This document shows positions 36,465 to 44,849 of a DNA stretch of 64,000 nucleotides, piece after piece. A model generated the notes under the pieces. That model was not told the DNA's origin. It ran no database searches and was given only the letters and a program-made list of their open reading frames with translations. This DNA is from Butyrivibrio sp. AE3009 (GTDB lineage Bacteria > Bacillota > Clostridia > Lachnospirales > Lachnospiraceae): the NCBI RefSeq assembly GCF_000420845.1, contig NZ_ATVS01000001.1:186001-250000 (forward strand), read 5' to 3'. The translations under genes were made by a program, and so were the position numbers. Position 1 is the first letter of the stretch. Each line of letters begins with the position of its first letter.

Positions 36465-37190
36465 TCATCCGATAAGCAGTCTCTTTATCTGTGAGTCTGT
36501 AGCAATCGGATATATCTCTTTCATATGGTCTATAATAGCTCTGCCGGAGTCTTCAGGTTTTTCACAGTACCTTGACGTCACATGCTCGTAGCCCCAGATT
36601 GATTCAGGCCTGGAATAAACAGCTATAGGCCATCCGTAGAATTCGCCCTTCTTGTTCTTCCGTTGCCTGAAGTCCCTGACGCACAGATATGTTTTCATCT
36701 GAAGGTCCGTAATTGTACCCTCAAATCCCTTCTCGCCTCCTTTTCCAAAGCCGGCTCTTGCCTTGACTTCATTGGAATACAGCTCAGCCTCTGCCTCGAA
36801 AAGATCCATTATCTTTTTCTGGCGTCTCGAGGCTTTCTCATCATCCCAGAGCGCATCGAAATCATAGCCATCACGGCGGAGATTAACAAAGTATGGAAGC
36901 CACTTCTTAGATATAAAGCCCGCTTTCTTAGCAAAAAACTTGCCGTATGCCACTTCACCGCTACGGGCAATTATCTCACGCCATTCCCATGGGTCAACCT
37001 CCTGATCACCGCACCACCAATACCCCGGCACGGTTCTCTCCTCAAGAGAAAATCCGGGAATGTCATTTTTGAATAATGGCAAAAAGCCAATTTCATTTAT
37101 GTAGTCTATTGCTTCCTGTACTGTATGGATGCATTCCGGGTCGTTCCAGTCCACACCATACATGATCCATGTTCCGCTCTCATTTCCCAT
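36465..37190 (-). CDS. Conserved AlkZ-related-type protein
   Basis: 241 aa. Distinctive stretches: IGFLPLFKNDIPGFSLEERT, WWCGDQEVDPWEWREIIARS, EVAYGKFFAKKAGFISKKW, and a C-terminal RAIIDHMKEIYPIATDSQIKRLLIG. I recall this type being annotated as AlkZ-related in Firmicutes; no catalytic residues are known to me. Cytoplasmic, no TM. A 22-codon AlkZ/YcaQ-like N-terminal fragment lies separately at 41442. Confidence 0.6.
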   Translation of the reverse strand: MGNESGTWIMYGVDWNDPECIHTVQEAIDYINEIGFLPLFKNDIPGFSLEERTVPGYWWCGDQEVDPWEWREIIARSGEVAYGKFFAKKAGFISKKWLPYFVNLRRDGYDFDALWDDEKASRRQKKIMDLFEAEAELYSNEVKARAGFGKGGEKGFEGTITDLQMKTYLCVRDFRQRKNKKGEFYGWPIAVYSRPESIWGYEHVTSRYCEKPEDSGRAIIDHMKEIYPIATDSQIKRLLIG

Positions 37191-37223
37191 ACACTCACCA
37201 ACTCTTCCTATGCTTATATAAGC

Positions 37224-38222
37224 CTATAATGCATTTTCAACAACCGGCAAAACTTTCTTCTCTATGAACTCCACCCTGTCAAAGATCCTTGGCTTAAATG
37301 TACCTGTTATTCCCACAGATACATATTTCTCTTTATTTACATAGATTATATTTCCGCTGTCACCAATCGCCGCATATACATCTCTGTCATCGTAGGGTTT
37401 GTACCATAAGTAACCATAGTTCATGTAGCCAAAGCGCTCCCCCAGCTTAATGTGAGGTGCCAGCATGTCATTCAAATATTCTTCAGAAATGATTCTTTTC
37501 CCATTGAAGTTTCCGCCGTTAAGAACAAGTGCGCCGATCACAGCCATATCTTTTGCCGACATGCATAATCCCCAGCCTGCGGTAACGCAGCCCTGTGGAT
37601 CAGAGTACCACTCATATTTCCTTGGATTCTTGTTCATAAAGAAATCAAACTGATCTTCTTTGGAACTGTCACCGTGTGGTATTCGCTTCGGAAGCCCCAA
37701 CGGTTCAAATAGATTTTTGTTAGCGAAATCAATGCATTTCTCTCCGGTGGCTCTCTCGATTATTCCTGCCAGTATCTGAATGCCCAGTGTTGCATACCTA
37801 AACTCTCCTGTGATCCCATTACGACCTCCAAGATAATCCAGGATTGCAAGAGTAAAGTCCGGTGAAGTGCACACCTTTTTCCAGGGCTCTGACTTACCCT
37901 TATAGGGCGCTGTCATTGTAAGCAGGTGCCTGATCGTGACATCATAGATAGTTTTTTCTCCGCGCTTTACAGTGTAATCCGGAAAAAAATCCATCACCTT
38001 CTGATCCAAATTCCTGATATAGCCTTTGTCCAGCGCAATTCCCGCAAGCAGTCCCATAACACCTTTTGTTACGGAGTTTACATTCATCGCATCCTCAGTC
38101 TTAAATCCATGCCAGCAATCATCATATACTTTATCCCCGTCTTTGATCGCATAGATCTGACAGATATTGCTCTCATTTCCGGTGCTCTCTGAAATTAATG
38201 CGTGAAGTTGTTCTTTATTCAT
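37224..38222 (-). CDS. Beta-lactamase-fold serine hydrolase
   Basis: 332 aa. The S-x-x-K motif is SVTKGVMGLLAG, and the Tyr motif region is FRYATLGIQILAGIIE (Y-A-T rather than Y-x-N). HYI/KTG equivalents are unclear at the C-terminus (YAAIGDSGNIIYV). Class C/esterase/DD-peptidase superfamily. There is no signal peptide, so probably a cytoplasmic esterase-like enzyme. GAGGAGG precedes the start. Confidence 0.87.
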   Translation of the reverse strand: MNKEQLHALISESTGNESNICQIYAIKDGDKVYDDCWHGFKTEDAMNVNSVTKGVMGLLAGIALDKGYIRNLDQKVMDFFPDYTVKRGEKTIYDVTIRHLLTMTAPYKGKSEPWKKVCTSPDFTLAILDYLGGRNGITGEFRYATLGIQILAGIIERATGEKCIDFANKNLFEPLGLPKRIPHGDSSKEDQFDFFMNKNPRKYEWYSDPQGCVTAGWGLCMSAKDMAVIGALVLNGGNFNGKRIISEEYLNDMLAPHIKLGERFGYMNYGYLWYKPYDDRDVYAAIGDSGNIIYVNKEKYVSVGITGTFKPRIFDRVEFIEKKVLPVVENAL

Positions 38223-38312
38223 GATAAAAGCCTCCTCTTAGGAAAGATTTGGACGTCCTAAGAAAAGGCTAATATGATTAAAAATTCTTTTCAAGAAAAA
38301 TCTTAAAAATAT

Positions 38313-39800
38313 TTAGCCGGATCCTTCAGACTGGCTGGTGGATGCTTCATTTCCGGCCTCTGAACCGTTATCGCCATTTCCTTCATTATTTTCGGTGGAT
38401 CCACTATTTGAGGACTCTTCTTGCTTTTCTCTTTCTTCCTCTTCCTGTTTCTTCTCTTCTTCTTTCTTTTGCTCTTCTTCCTGTTTTTTCTTTTCTTCTT
38501 CTTCTGCTTTCTTTTGCTCTTCTTCCTGCTTCTTCTTTTCTTCTTCTTTCTTCTGCTCTTCTTCCTGCTTCTTCTTTTCTTCTTCTTTCTTCTGCTCTTC
38601 TTCCTGTTTCTTCTTTTCTTCTTCTTCTTCTTCTTCTGCTTTCTTTTGCTCTTCTTCCTTCTTCTTTTCTTCCTCTTCCTGTTTCTTCTCTTCTTCCGCT
38701 TTCTTCTTTGCTTCCTCGTCTTCTGTCACAGTACTACTCTGAGAAGAAGCATCTGAAGCATTCTGATCTTCTATGATTCCCATCATGTCCATAAGGTCGC
38801 CAAGATTGCCGTCGTTAATTCCTGATTCATCACCAGTTGTAGCCTTGACCTTGTTTGGATCAGGCTTAACATACTTAACTACATATTCACCCTCATCAGA
38901 TATTCCAGGCACTGGGTGCTCTACTATGTAATTGAATATGGCTTCGCATCCTTTCCCAGAATAATGAAGTCCGTCGCCACCGTTATACTCAGACTTTACC
39001 TGTCCATCAGATTCTTTGAGGACTTCAGCGATATCAAGATAGAAAATGTGTTTCTCCTTTGCAGTCTCCAAAAGGAAATCATTGTATTTGTCTATCAATG
39101 CGTTCTGCACATAGTTTTTGTACATTCCGTTATCATCTACGGGACCTATAGACACAAGTACAATATTGGAATTAGGCGCCAGCTCGGATACACTGTCTAT
39201 AAGTGAAATAAATGTATTCTTGTAATGATCCTCGCTGGAATCATTGATTCCGTTTACACCAAGAAGAATATATATAACCTGAGCCTGATGAGACTCCAGG
39301 TAAGATTTCATAGTATATTCTTTTCCAGCATTGTTCATGAATATATTGGATGCAAATGCCGGATGTGATATTCCAATCTGTGCAAGTGCGGAATCATCGT
39401 TAAAAAAGCCGTAGTTAACCATGGCTACGGTTCTGGAATCGCCCAGGAATACGCATCTGTTAAGATATCCCTTCTTAGCACCTTCTTTTTTAACAAGTAC
39501 AGTTGTATCCGAAGTAGATTCGGTCTTGGTTTCTTCGGTTGCCATCTCTACTACAGGCATGTCTGCGTCACCGGATGCTCCCTCGTTTGCAATCTGGGTT
39601 TCTCCACCGTTCTCACTCAAAGAATTGTTCTTAACACCACTTATGTACGCCATAACCAGGATGATAGCAAAGGCAATCACCACTATTCCCAATGAGATGG
39701 CAATCAGCTCCTTTGTACCAATATGCTGCATTATATTATCAAGTTTTCTCGCTGTATTTCTCTTTATTTTCCTAAGTTTCTTAAATATATCATTCCTCAT
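38313..39800 (-). CDS. Membrane-anchored SGNH/GDSL hydrolase with Glu/Lys/Gln-rich tail
   Basis: 495 aa from the ATG at 39800. TM anchor at about 32-55, Ser/Thr-rich linker, then SGNH domain about 115-310. Block I is CVFLGDSRTVAM (Ser), LGVNGINDS supplies the Asn block, and DGLHYSGKGCEAI the Asp-x-x-His block. The remaining 190 aa end in roughly 100 residues of E/K/Q only (KKQEEEQKKEEEK-type units) and a Gly/Ser/Asn tail. It probably deacylates a wall or surface polymer outside the membrane, with the tail as spacer. The tail DNA is a near-perfect purine tract. Confidence 0.88.
   Translation of the reverse strand: MRNDIFKKLRKIKRNTARKLDNIMQHIGTKELIAISLGIVVIAFAIILVMAYISGVKNNSLSENGGETQIANEGASGDADMPVVEMATEETKTESTSDTTVLVKKEGAKKGYLNRCVFLGDSRTVAMVNYGFFNDDSALAQIGISHPAFASNIFMNNAGKEYTMKSYLESHQAQVIYILLGVNGINDSSEDHYKNTFISLIDSVSELAPNSNIVLVSIGPVDDNGMYKNYVQNALIDKYNDFLLETAKEKHIFYLDIAEVLKESDGQVKSEYNGGDGLHYSGKGCEAIFNYIVEHPVPGISDEGEYVVKYVKPDPNKVKATTGDESGINDGNLGDLMDMMGIIEDQNASDASSQSSTVTEDEEAKKKAEEEKKQEEEEKKKEEEQKKAEEEEEEEKKKQEEEQKKEEEKKKQEEEQKKEEEKKKQEEEQKKAEEEEKKKQEEEQKKEEEKKQEEEEREKQEESSNSGSTENNEGNGDNGSEAGNEASTSQSEGSG
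38424..38720. repeat. Homopurine/homopyrimidine tract encoding the E/K/Q tail
   Basis: About 300 bases of almost only C/T on the plus strand (G appears only in CTG/GCT codons for Gln/Ala). It contains imperfect direct repeats of about 45 bases built on TTCTTCTTTTCTTCTTCTTT-like units. Length variation by slippage is likely. Confidence 0.85.
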
Positions 39801-39927
39801 GTGTATTCTATTTTCCTTCAATCGATTTTTTTAGGAATTCTTCGCTGAGGTCTGAAAGAATCCTAAAAGGTCCTGTCTTTTTTATTCCCTACAAGCTCCA
39901 ATCTGTCATCGTCAATAATGCTGTGAT

Positions 39928-40722
39928 TTATCGCTGTTTTCTCACCTGTAATTCAGCAATTGAAATATAATGCTTAACATCAAATTCTTCCGGAGCATTT
40001 TCATTCAGCATCTTAATATGTTCCTCATTCCATGCCTTAAGCTGAGTTTCATCCATTGCTGCGCCAACTCCTCTGCAGGCACGCATACGGCCATGCCAGC
40101 TATCTCTTGTAAATGAGACGTCAACCCGAAACTCCTTCTGCAGTACCTTGTCAAAGCTTGCAAGCAGCTCTTTAGGAACGAAGACAGGATGAACGGTATC
40201 TCCATAGGAAGACCAATTGGGATTATGCTTTAAGATGATTTCTTCGCTTTTTCCTGCAATATCGTCTTCATAGGGGAGCCATCCCATGTACAGAATAAGC
40301 AGCTTTCCTCCCGGTTTCAGCATTCGTGCAAATCTCTCGGCTATCACCTTTGCATCCAGATACCAAATGCACTGGCATACTGTAATAACGTCAAATGTAT
40401 TATCCGGGTAATCTACTTCTTCAGCGGGGCATGCATAGAATTCAATTTCCATCCCGTTCTCCGCTGAGAGTCTCTTTGCCTGTTCTATCTGATTCTCCGA
40501 AATATCGGTTCCTATCCATTTTGCGCCATAGCGATACATATTTCTTGGAAGGACACCGGTTCCGGTTCCGATATCCAGCACCTTCTGTCCATCCCTGCAC
40601 AATCCCAGATCCAAAATGCTTTGATAGAATTCATCCGGATAAATATCTCTGTATTTTGCATAGTCTTTAGAAGTATTTCCCCAATCAAAAACCTTACCGT
40701 TATCTATATCTGAGAATTGCAT
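39928..40722 (-). CDS. Class I SAM-dependent methyltransferase
   Basis: 264 aa. Motif I is KVLDIGTGTGVLPRNM, followed by WIGTDISENQIEQAK and FDVITVCQCIWYLDAK, and a C-terminal region typical of UbiE/Methyltransf_11 small-molecule methyltransferases. AAAGGAAT precedes the ATG. The deformylase remnant lies just upstream on the same strand. Substrate unknown. Confidence 0.88.
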   Translation of the reverse strand: MQFSDIDNGKVFDWGNTSKDYAKYRDIYPDEFYQSILDLGLCRDGQKVLDIGTGTGVLPRNMYRYGAKWIGTDISENQIEQAKRLSAENGMEIEFYACPAEEVDYPDNTFDVITVCQCIWYLDAKVIAERFARMLKPGGKLLILYMGWLPYEDDIAGKSEEIILKHNPNWSSYGDTVHPVFVPKELLASFDKVLQKEFRVDVSFTRDSWHGRMRACRGVGAAMDETQLKAWNEEHIKMLNENAPEEFDVKHYISIAELQVRKQR

Positions 40723-40762
40723 ATGATTCCTTTCCCCGATGCCTTTTCTTCATCACATATTT

Positions 40763-40936
40763 CTAAATAAGTATCCCTGAAAAATGGTCGATTTCATGCT
40801 GGATTATCTGCGCTGTAAAGTCCTTGTACTTGCCATGTTGAGGCTTAAGATCCTGAATAACCCTTTTGTCAGCCTCTGTTGCAGGCTCTGACTTTTGCTG
40901 CAAAAACATTATATCTTTAACTATCTGCTTAACCAT
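40763..40936 (-). pseudogene. Peptide deformylase remnant with in-frame internal deletion
   Basis: 57 codons: MVKQIVKDIMFLQQKSEPAT is the deformylase N-terminus and HGKYKDFTAQIIQHEIDHFS plus GILI its C-terminus with the HEIDH metal site, joined in frame. The region between, with the GxGLAAxQ and EGCLS motifs (about 80 aa), is missing, so no enzyme can form. Start codon overlaps the stop of the next fragment. The clean joint suggests deletion rather than sequencing error. Confidence 0.82.
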
Positions 40937-41373
40937 TACAGTTTTCTCCTTGCAATTATCTTATTGAACACATCACAGATATCCGTTTCCAAAGAGTAAA
41001 GGTATTTGATTCTTCCTATCGTGTTTATAGTTTCCGTTTCTCCTGACTTAATATCTTGCTTTGTGGTGCCTTCTAATCTCAATGCACGTTTCATGTTATA
41101 CTCAAGCCATTCTACCCATGTATACGCTATACCATATAGTTTATTATATGATCTAAAACCATTATCATATTCACTTAAATATCCATTATAAAAAGATGCC
41201 AGATTCTCACTGCTATATCTCTGATTAACTGTTCCCGCCCACTGGAGCGAAAGGTCAAGGCATGACGCTATAGGATTACTATATCCCAAGCATTCCAGGT
41301 CGATTACAAAAGGCTCTCCATTGTCCCACATATGTTGCATGCTTATTTCAACAGTCCACCATGAAATACACAT
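40936..41373 (-). pseudogene. C-terminal part of an APH-type phosphotransferase
   Basis: 145 codons. MWDNGEPFVIDLECLGYSNP (Asp of the metal-binding IDLE/DFG-like motif) and a helical C-terminus are those of aminoglycoside/choline-kinase-like APH proteins. The ATP-binding lobe is gone, and the HGD catalytic loop appears broken by small insertions just before 41350 (HGG-LLK in one frame, VEISMQH in the other). Non-functional as a kinase. Confidence 0.72.
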
Positions 41374-41441
41374 TCATAGACTTTCTGTTCGTTCTGATAT
41401 ATTTCTTCATAGCCCTGAAACCAGGTAAAATCACCGGTCAC

Positions 41442-41510
41442 TTATGGTCCTATCAGCCCCTGCTTTAATAGGATAAATTGTCTTGCCTGTTCATTAGTAA
41501 TAGTTTTCAT
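41442..41510 (-). pseudogene. 22-codon N-terminal fragment of an AlkZ/YcaQ-like protein
   Basis: MKTITNEQARQFILLKQGLI then GP and a stop. The ARxxxLxxQGL pattern is that of the winged-helix AlkZ/YcaQ DNA glycosylase family. It has no further reading in any frame. Confidence 0.55.
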
Positions 41511-41546
41511 ATGACCTCGGATATCAGTGTGCAAATCACCAGATTT

Positions 41547-41606
41547 TTATATAAGCATCCCCGAAAAATGGTCAATCTCATGCAGCCATTCAAGCATTTC
41601 TTTCAT
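41547..41606 (-). pseudogene. Second peptide deformylase C-terminal scrap
   Basis: 19 codons, MKEMLEWLHEIDHFSGMLI, behind a good AAGGAG site. It is the deformylase metal helix (HEIDH) and end only, nearly the same as the end of the remnant at 40763, so two deformylase copies have decayed here. Confidence 0.6.
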
Positions 41607-41860
41607 TAGTCGTCTCCTTTTATCAAGTGTTTTGTCTGTTTTCTCTCAAACTTAGATATGTATATTACTTAATTGTAATCTTTACATCAGGTAAGTATCA
41701 ATCTGTTTCTTAATTATTACTGCGGATCATTCATTTTTTCCGCCAAGTTCCTTTTTTATATAAAAGCCTATGAAAACACTTCAAAGCAACAGGTTTTAAT
41801 ATGCTATAATATGCTGGTATTACTAATATTAAACCTTATTTTCTTAAGAGTGGGGAACCT
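41607..41860 (+). promoter_or_regulatory. Upstream region of the PqqD-kinase gene
   Basis: 254 AT-rich bases without a gene. An extended -10 box TGCTATAAT (TATAAT 41805-41810) lies 50 bases before the ATG; the -35 is weak. GTGGGGA serves as ribosome site. Confidence 0.55.
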
Positions 41861-43018
41861 ATGATAAGAAATAACGATTTTACTCTTGAATATATCGGCG
41901 ACACTCCTTGTCTGCTAACGCATGGTCAAAGCGCAGCAGATAGGAAGAAAAGCTTATTTCTAAATGATACCGGTGTTTTTATCTGGAATTTACTCTCCAA
42001 AGATCTGACAATTGAAGAAATCTTTGATAGTTGCTATGAATACTTTGAGATAAACGAGGCAGATCGCCCTGACGCAAAGCGTTCCATTCAAAGCTTTATG
42101 GATTCCCTTTGTTATTCAGGAATGGTTATAGATACTGATTTTTATAAAAAGCTTAAACTCAAAAAATATGTCAGCATGAATATTGCCGGTATCTGCGTAA
42201 ATCTGTTCGGCAAGGAAGAACTGTTTGATGATAGCTTTATGTCTTTTGCCGATGATGAATACACTTGCTCAGCTGATAAAACCCAGAATATTTATGTCTA
42301 TCATATTGCACCTGTAATACATAAATCCGGTGAACTGATCATTCGTGATAAAGAGGTATCCATCATAAAAACATGTGATGAATATATTCTCATTTTCCCG
42401 TTATGGGAGCATGTTGACGAGCTTCATATATCACCGGACGGACAGAAGGTATCTGTTTTTGTTAAAGATACTGATAATGCCAAGGAAGAAGTATTCTGGG
42501 CTATTCGTCACGCTTTCCTTTATATGGCAAGAATCCATAACTTATTTGCCATACATTCGGTTTCCGTAGAGTATGATCACAAGGCTCTTCTCTTTTCTGC
42601 CGGATCCGGGATCGGCAAAAGTACACATGCAGCGCTTTGGAATAGGTTGTACGGCGTAAGACAGATCAATGGCGATTTGAATCTATTGGGAAAATGTGAT
42701 GATGGCAAAATATATGCGTATGGCATGCCATGGTGTGGAACTTCAGGAATCTATGATGCTAAAGACTATGAGCTTAAAGGAATAGTACTGCTTCGTCAGG
42801 ATCCAAAGAATTTTGTAAGTCATATGCAGCCGGAAGCTAAAGCTCTGGCTATTATGAACCGAATCATCTCTCCGATGTGGAATAGTGAGATGTCCTTAAG
42901 CGTTATTCGCTTCGCGCAGGAAGTTAGCGCTGACTATCCTGTATGGAATTACAGCTGCAACACCACAGATGATGCAGCTGCATTCATAAAGTCCCAAATC
43001 GATAGTACAACAGTTTAA
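41861..43018 (+). CDS. PqqD-like domain fused to HPr-kinase-like P-loop domain
   Basis: 385 aa. Residues about 5-95 are PqqD-like (LFLNDTGVFIWNLL, TIEEIFDSCYEYF, IQSFMDSLCYSGMV), the fold that binds RiPP leader peptides. Residues about 105-380 resemble HprK/PEPCK-like kinases: NLFAIHSVSVEYDHKALLFS, P-loop SAGSGIGKSTHA (248-255), and INGDLNLL after it. HprK-like kinases phosphorylate precursor peptides in some lasso clusters. The gene converges on an exporter gene (stops 4 bases apart) that follows a small leader-bearing protein. Inference: a modification enzyme that recognises that leader and phosphorylates or activates the product. Confidence 0.82.
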   Translation: MIRNNDFTLEYIGDTPCLLTHGQSAADRKKSLFLNDTGVFIWNLLSKDLTIEEIFDSCYEYFEINEADRPDAKRSIQSFMDSLCYSGMVIDTDFYKKLKLKKYVSMNIAGICVNLFGKEELFDDSFMSFADDEYTCSADKTQNIYVYHIAPVIHKSGELIIRDKEVSIIKTCDEYILIFPLWEHVDELHISPDGQKVSVFVKDTDNAKEEVFWAIRHAFLYMARIHNLFAIHSVSVEYDHKALLFSAGSGIGKSTHAALWNRLYGVRQINGDLNLLGKCDDGKIYAYGMPWCGTSGIYDAKDYELKGIVLLRQDPKNFVSHMQPEAKALAIMNRIISPMWNSEMSLSVIRFAQEVSADYPVWNYSCNTTDDAAAFIKSQIDSTTV

Positions 43019-43022
43019 GTAT

Positions 43023-44819
43023 TCAGGCGATGCTTTCCATCTCGCTGATTTCCTCATCAGATAACTTACAGCAGTTGCCGTTTCTGATAGCATATACTCT
43101 ATCGCATTGTTTTAATACTGAAGGTCTATGTGTAGTAATAATAGTGGTCCTAGGATATTCATCTGCCATGATATTCTTAAGGACCTCTTTTTCTGTCCAT
43201 ACATCAAGAGCAGAGGTTGCTTCATCCAGAAGAAGTATAGGCGACTGTCTAAGGATTGCTCTGGCAATAGACAACCTCTGGGCCTGTCCCTCTGAAAAGC
43301 CACTGCCGTGCTCTCCCATCTCACTGTTTATGCCTTCAGGAAGTTTCTTGACAAAGTCCCACGCACAAGCCATTTTCAGGGCTTTGATGATCTCGTCATC
43401 CGTTGCATCCTTTTTTACATTTCTCATATTTTGAGCTATAGTTCCCGAGAACATTGTATTTCCTTGTGGAACATATGCAAAAAGACTTCTCGTTGCAGCT
43501 GTTGCATAGAGACTATCTTCAAGTTCCCCATCACCGGTCGTTATACGCACCTGTCCCTCACCGGGTCTTATTATAGCAAGAAGAAGTCTTAGCATAGTTG
43601 TCTTTCCTTCGCCTGAAGGTCCGACAAATGCAACTGTCTCATGAGGATTAGCATTAAATTCAGCCTTGGAAAAGACATTTTCTGCACCTTCGTAAGCAAA
43701 TGACACGTCCCTGGCTTCTACTCCTATTCCCTTACCTGCATGCTCCTGTTCAAATCTTTCAACCTCTTCGGCATTGGAATAATCATCTCTTGGAAGGTCC
43801 AGTATGCTTTTAACTCGGTCAGCTGAGTTAAACAAGCTAAGAGATGTTGGTACAAAACTGATAAGATTAGAAACTGAGCCTGTAAGAGAACTTGAAAGGC
43901 CTATAAACATGGTCATTGTTCCGTATGTGATAGCTCCGCTCCAAACCTTATATACGCCCCATGCCTGTGCAGAGTAGGATACAAGCATAGATACAAATGT
44001 CAGTATAAAAGTATTGAGCATTGATATCTTCTGGTACTTAAGCGTAGCTTCTGAATATCCTTTTTGTATTTCTTTTAGCCTGTCTATGTGATATGACAGC
44101 ATATCAAAAGCTTTTATTGTCTGAATATTCGAGAAGGTCTCCTGATGAAAACCGTTCATTCTGGCGGATGCTGACATAGTTCCCATTCCGCTCTTTCTCA
44201 TCATCTTCATAGAATAGCGCGAACTGATCAGTGTTATCGGGATGCTGGCAAGCGCAAAAATAGCAAATGTCCAATCGTATATGCAAACCATATATAAAGC
44301 GGATGCAAATCTGAAAATATAGATTATAAGGTTTGGTACGAGTGTCAAAATTCCTGATGCAATATTGGAAGCGTCACTTCCGCATCTCATAACAAGGTCA
44401 CCGGAATGATATTTAGACAGAGATTGCCAATCCGTTTGTAATATTCCTTCAAAGATCTGCGCCTTTATCTCATTATTAACCTTAAGACTGATTTTGGTGG
44501 AAAGGTAACTTGATATCTGCGAAACACAAGTATTCACTACCGTAAGTACAATCATGATCATAAATGTGCGCAAAAGTTCCCCTGTGCGATGTCCTGTGAT
44601 TATATCTACCAGGTCTCGTGAATTAAGGCTTGTAAAAAGACCAAGTATTATTCCGGTCATGCCAAGTAAAGTGTATATTACAATAGCGGGTATATGGTTT
44701 ATTGCATATCCATATATCCACTTGAATATCAATAGCTTGTCTTTTAGCTTTCCTTCTTTAATTTTGTTGAAATAATAACTTATCTTCCCCATATCGTAAA
44801 AAAGAAGCACCACGTTCAT
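43023..44819 (-). CDS. ABC exporter (fused TM and ATPase domains, no C39 peptidase)
   Basis: 598 aa from the ATG at 44819 (GGAG eight bases upstream); an ATG at 44792 is the alternative. Six TM helices lie in about 40-320. The ATPase has Walker A GPSGEGKTT (400-408), signature FSEGQAQR (G to E in the second position of LSGGQ), Walker B PILLLDEATSALD and H-loop TTHRPS. The peptidase domain of bacteriocin exporters is absent. It lies directly downstream of the leader-bearing small protein, whose terminator overlaps this start region, so it is expressed by read-through and is the obvious exporter for that product. Confidence 0.9.
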   Translation of the reverse strand: MNVVLLFYDMGKISYYFNKIKEGKLKDKLLIFKWIYGYAINHIPAIVIYTLLGMTGIILGLFTSLNSRDLVDIITGHRTGELLRTFMIMIVLTVVNTCVSQISSYLSTKISLKVNNEIKAQIFEGILQTDWQSLSKYHSGDLVMRCGSDASNIASGILTLVPNLIIYIFRFASALYMVCIYDWTFAIFALASIPITLISSRYSMKMMRKSGMGTMSASARMNGFHQETFSNIQTIKAFDMLSYHIDRLKEIQKGYSEATLKYQKISMLNTFILTFVSMLVSYSAQAWGVYKVWSGAITYGTMTMFIGLSSSLTGSVSNLISFVPTSLSLFNSADRVKSILDLPRDDYSNAEEVERFEQEHAGKGIGVEARDVSFAYEGAENVFSKAEFNANPHETVAFVGPSGEGKTTMLRLLLAIIRPGEGQVRITTGDGELEDSLYATAATRSLFAYVPQGNTMFSGTIAQNMRNVKKDATDDEIIKALKMACAWDFVKKLPEGINSEMGEHGSGFSEGQAQRLSIARAILRQSPILLLDEATSALDVWTEKEVLKNIMADEYPRTTIITTHRPSVLKQCDRVYAIRNGNCCKLSDEEISEMESIA

Positions 44820-44829
44820 ATGTGGTGCT
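44798..44829 (-). terminator. Terminator overlapping the exporter start codon
   Basis: On the minus strand AGCACCAC-ATATGAAC-GTGGTGCT followed by TCTTTTTT. The loop contains the exporter ATG and the stem adjoins its GGAG ribosome site. It should end most small-protein transcripts and could also mask exporter translation. Confidence 0.85.
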
Positions 44830-44849
44830 CCAATAAAAATCTTAAATAA

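Noticed and set aside
38338-38776. Three overlapping plus-strand readings made of Ser/Cys/Phe or Leu runs
   Set aside because: They are the complement of the E/K/Q tail purine tract; low-complexity artefact.
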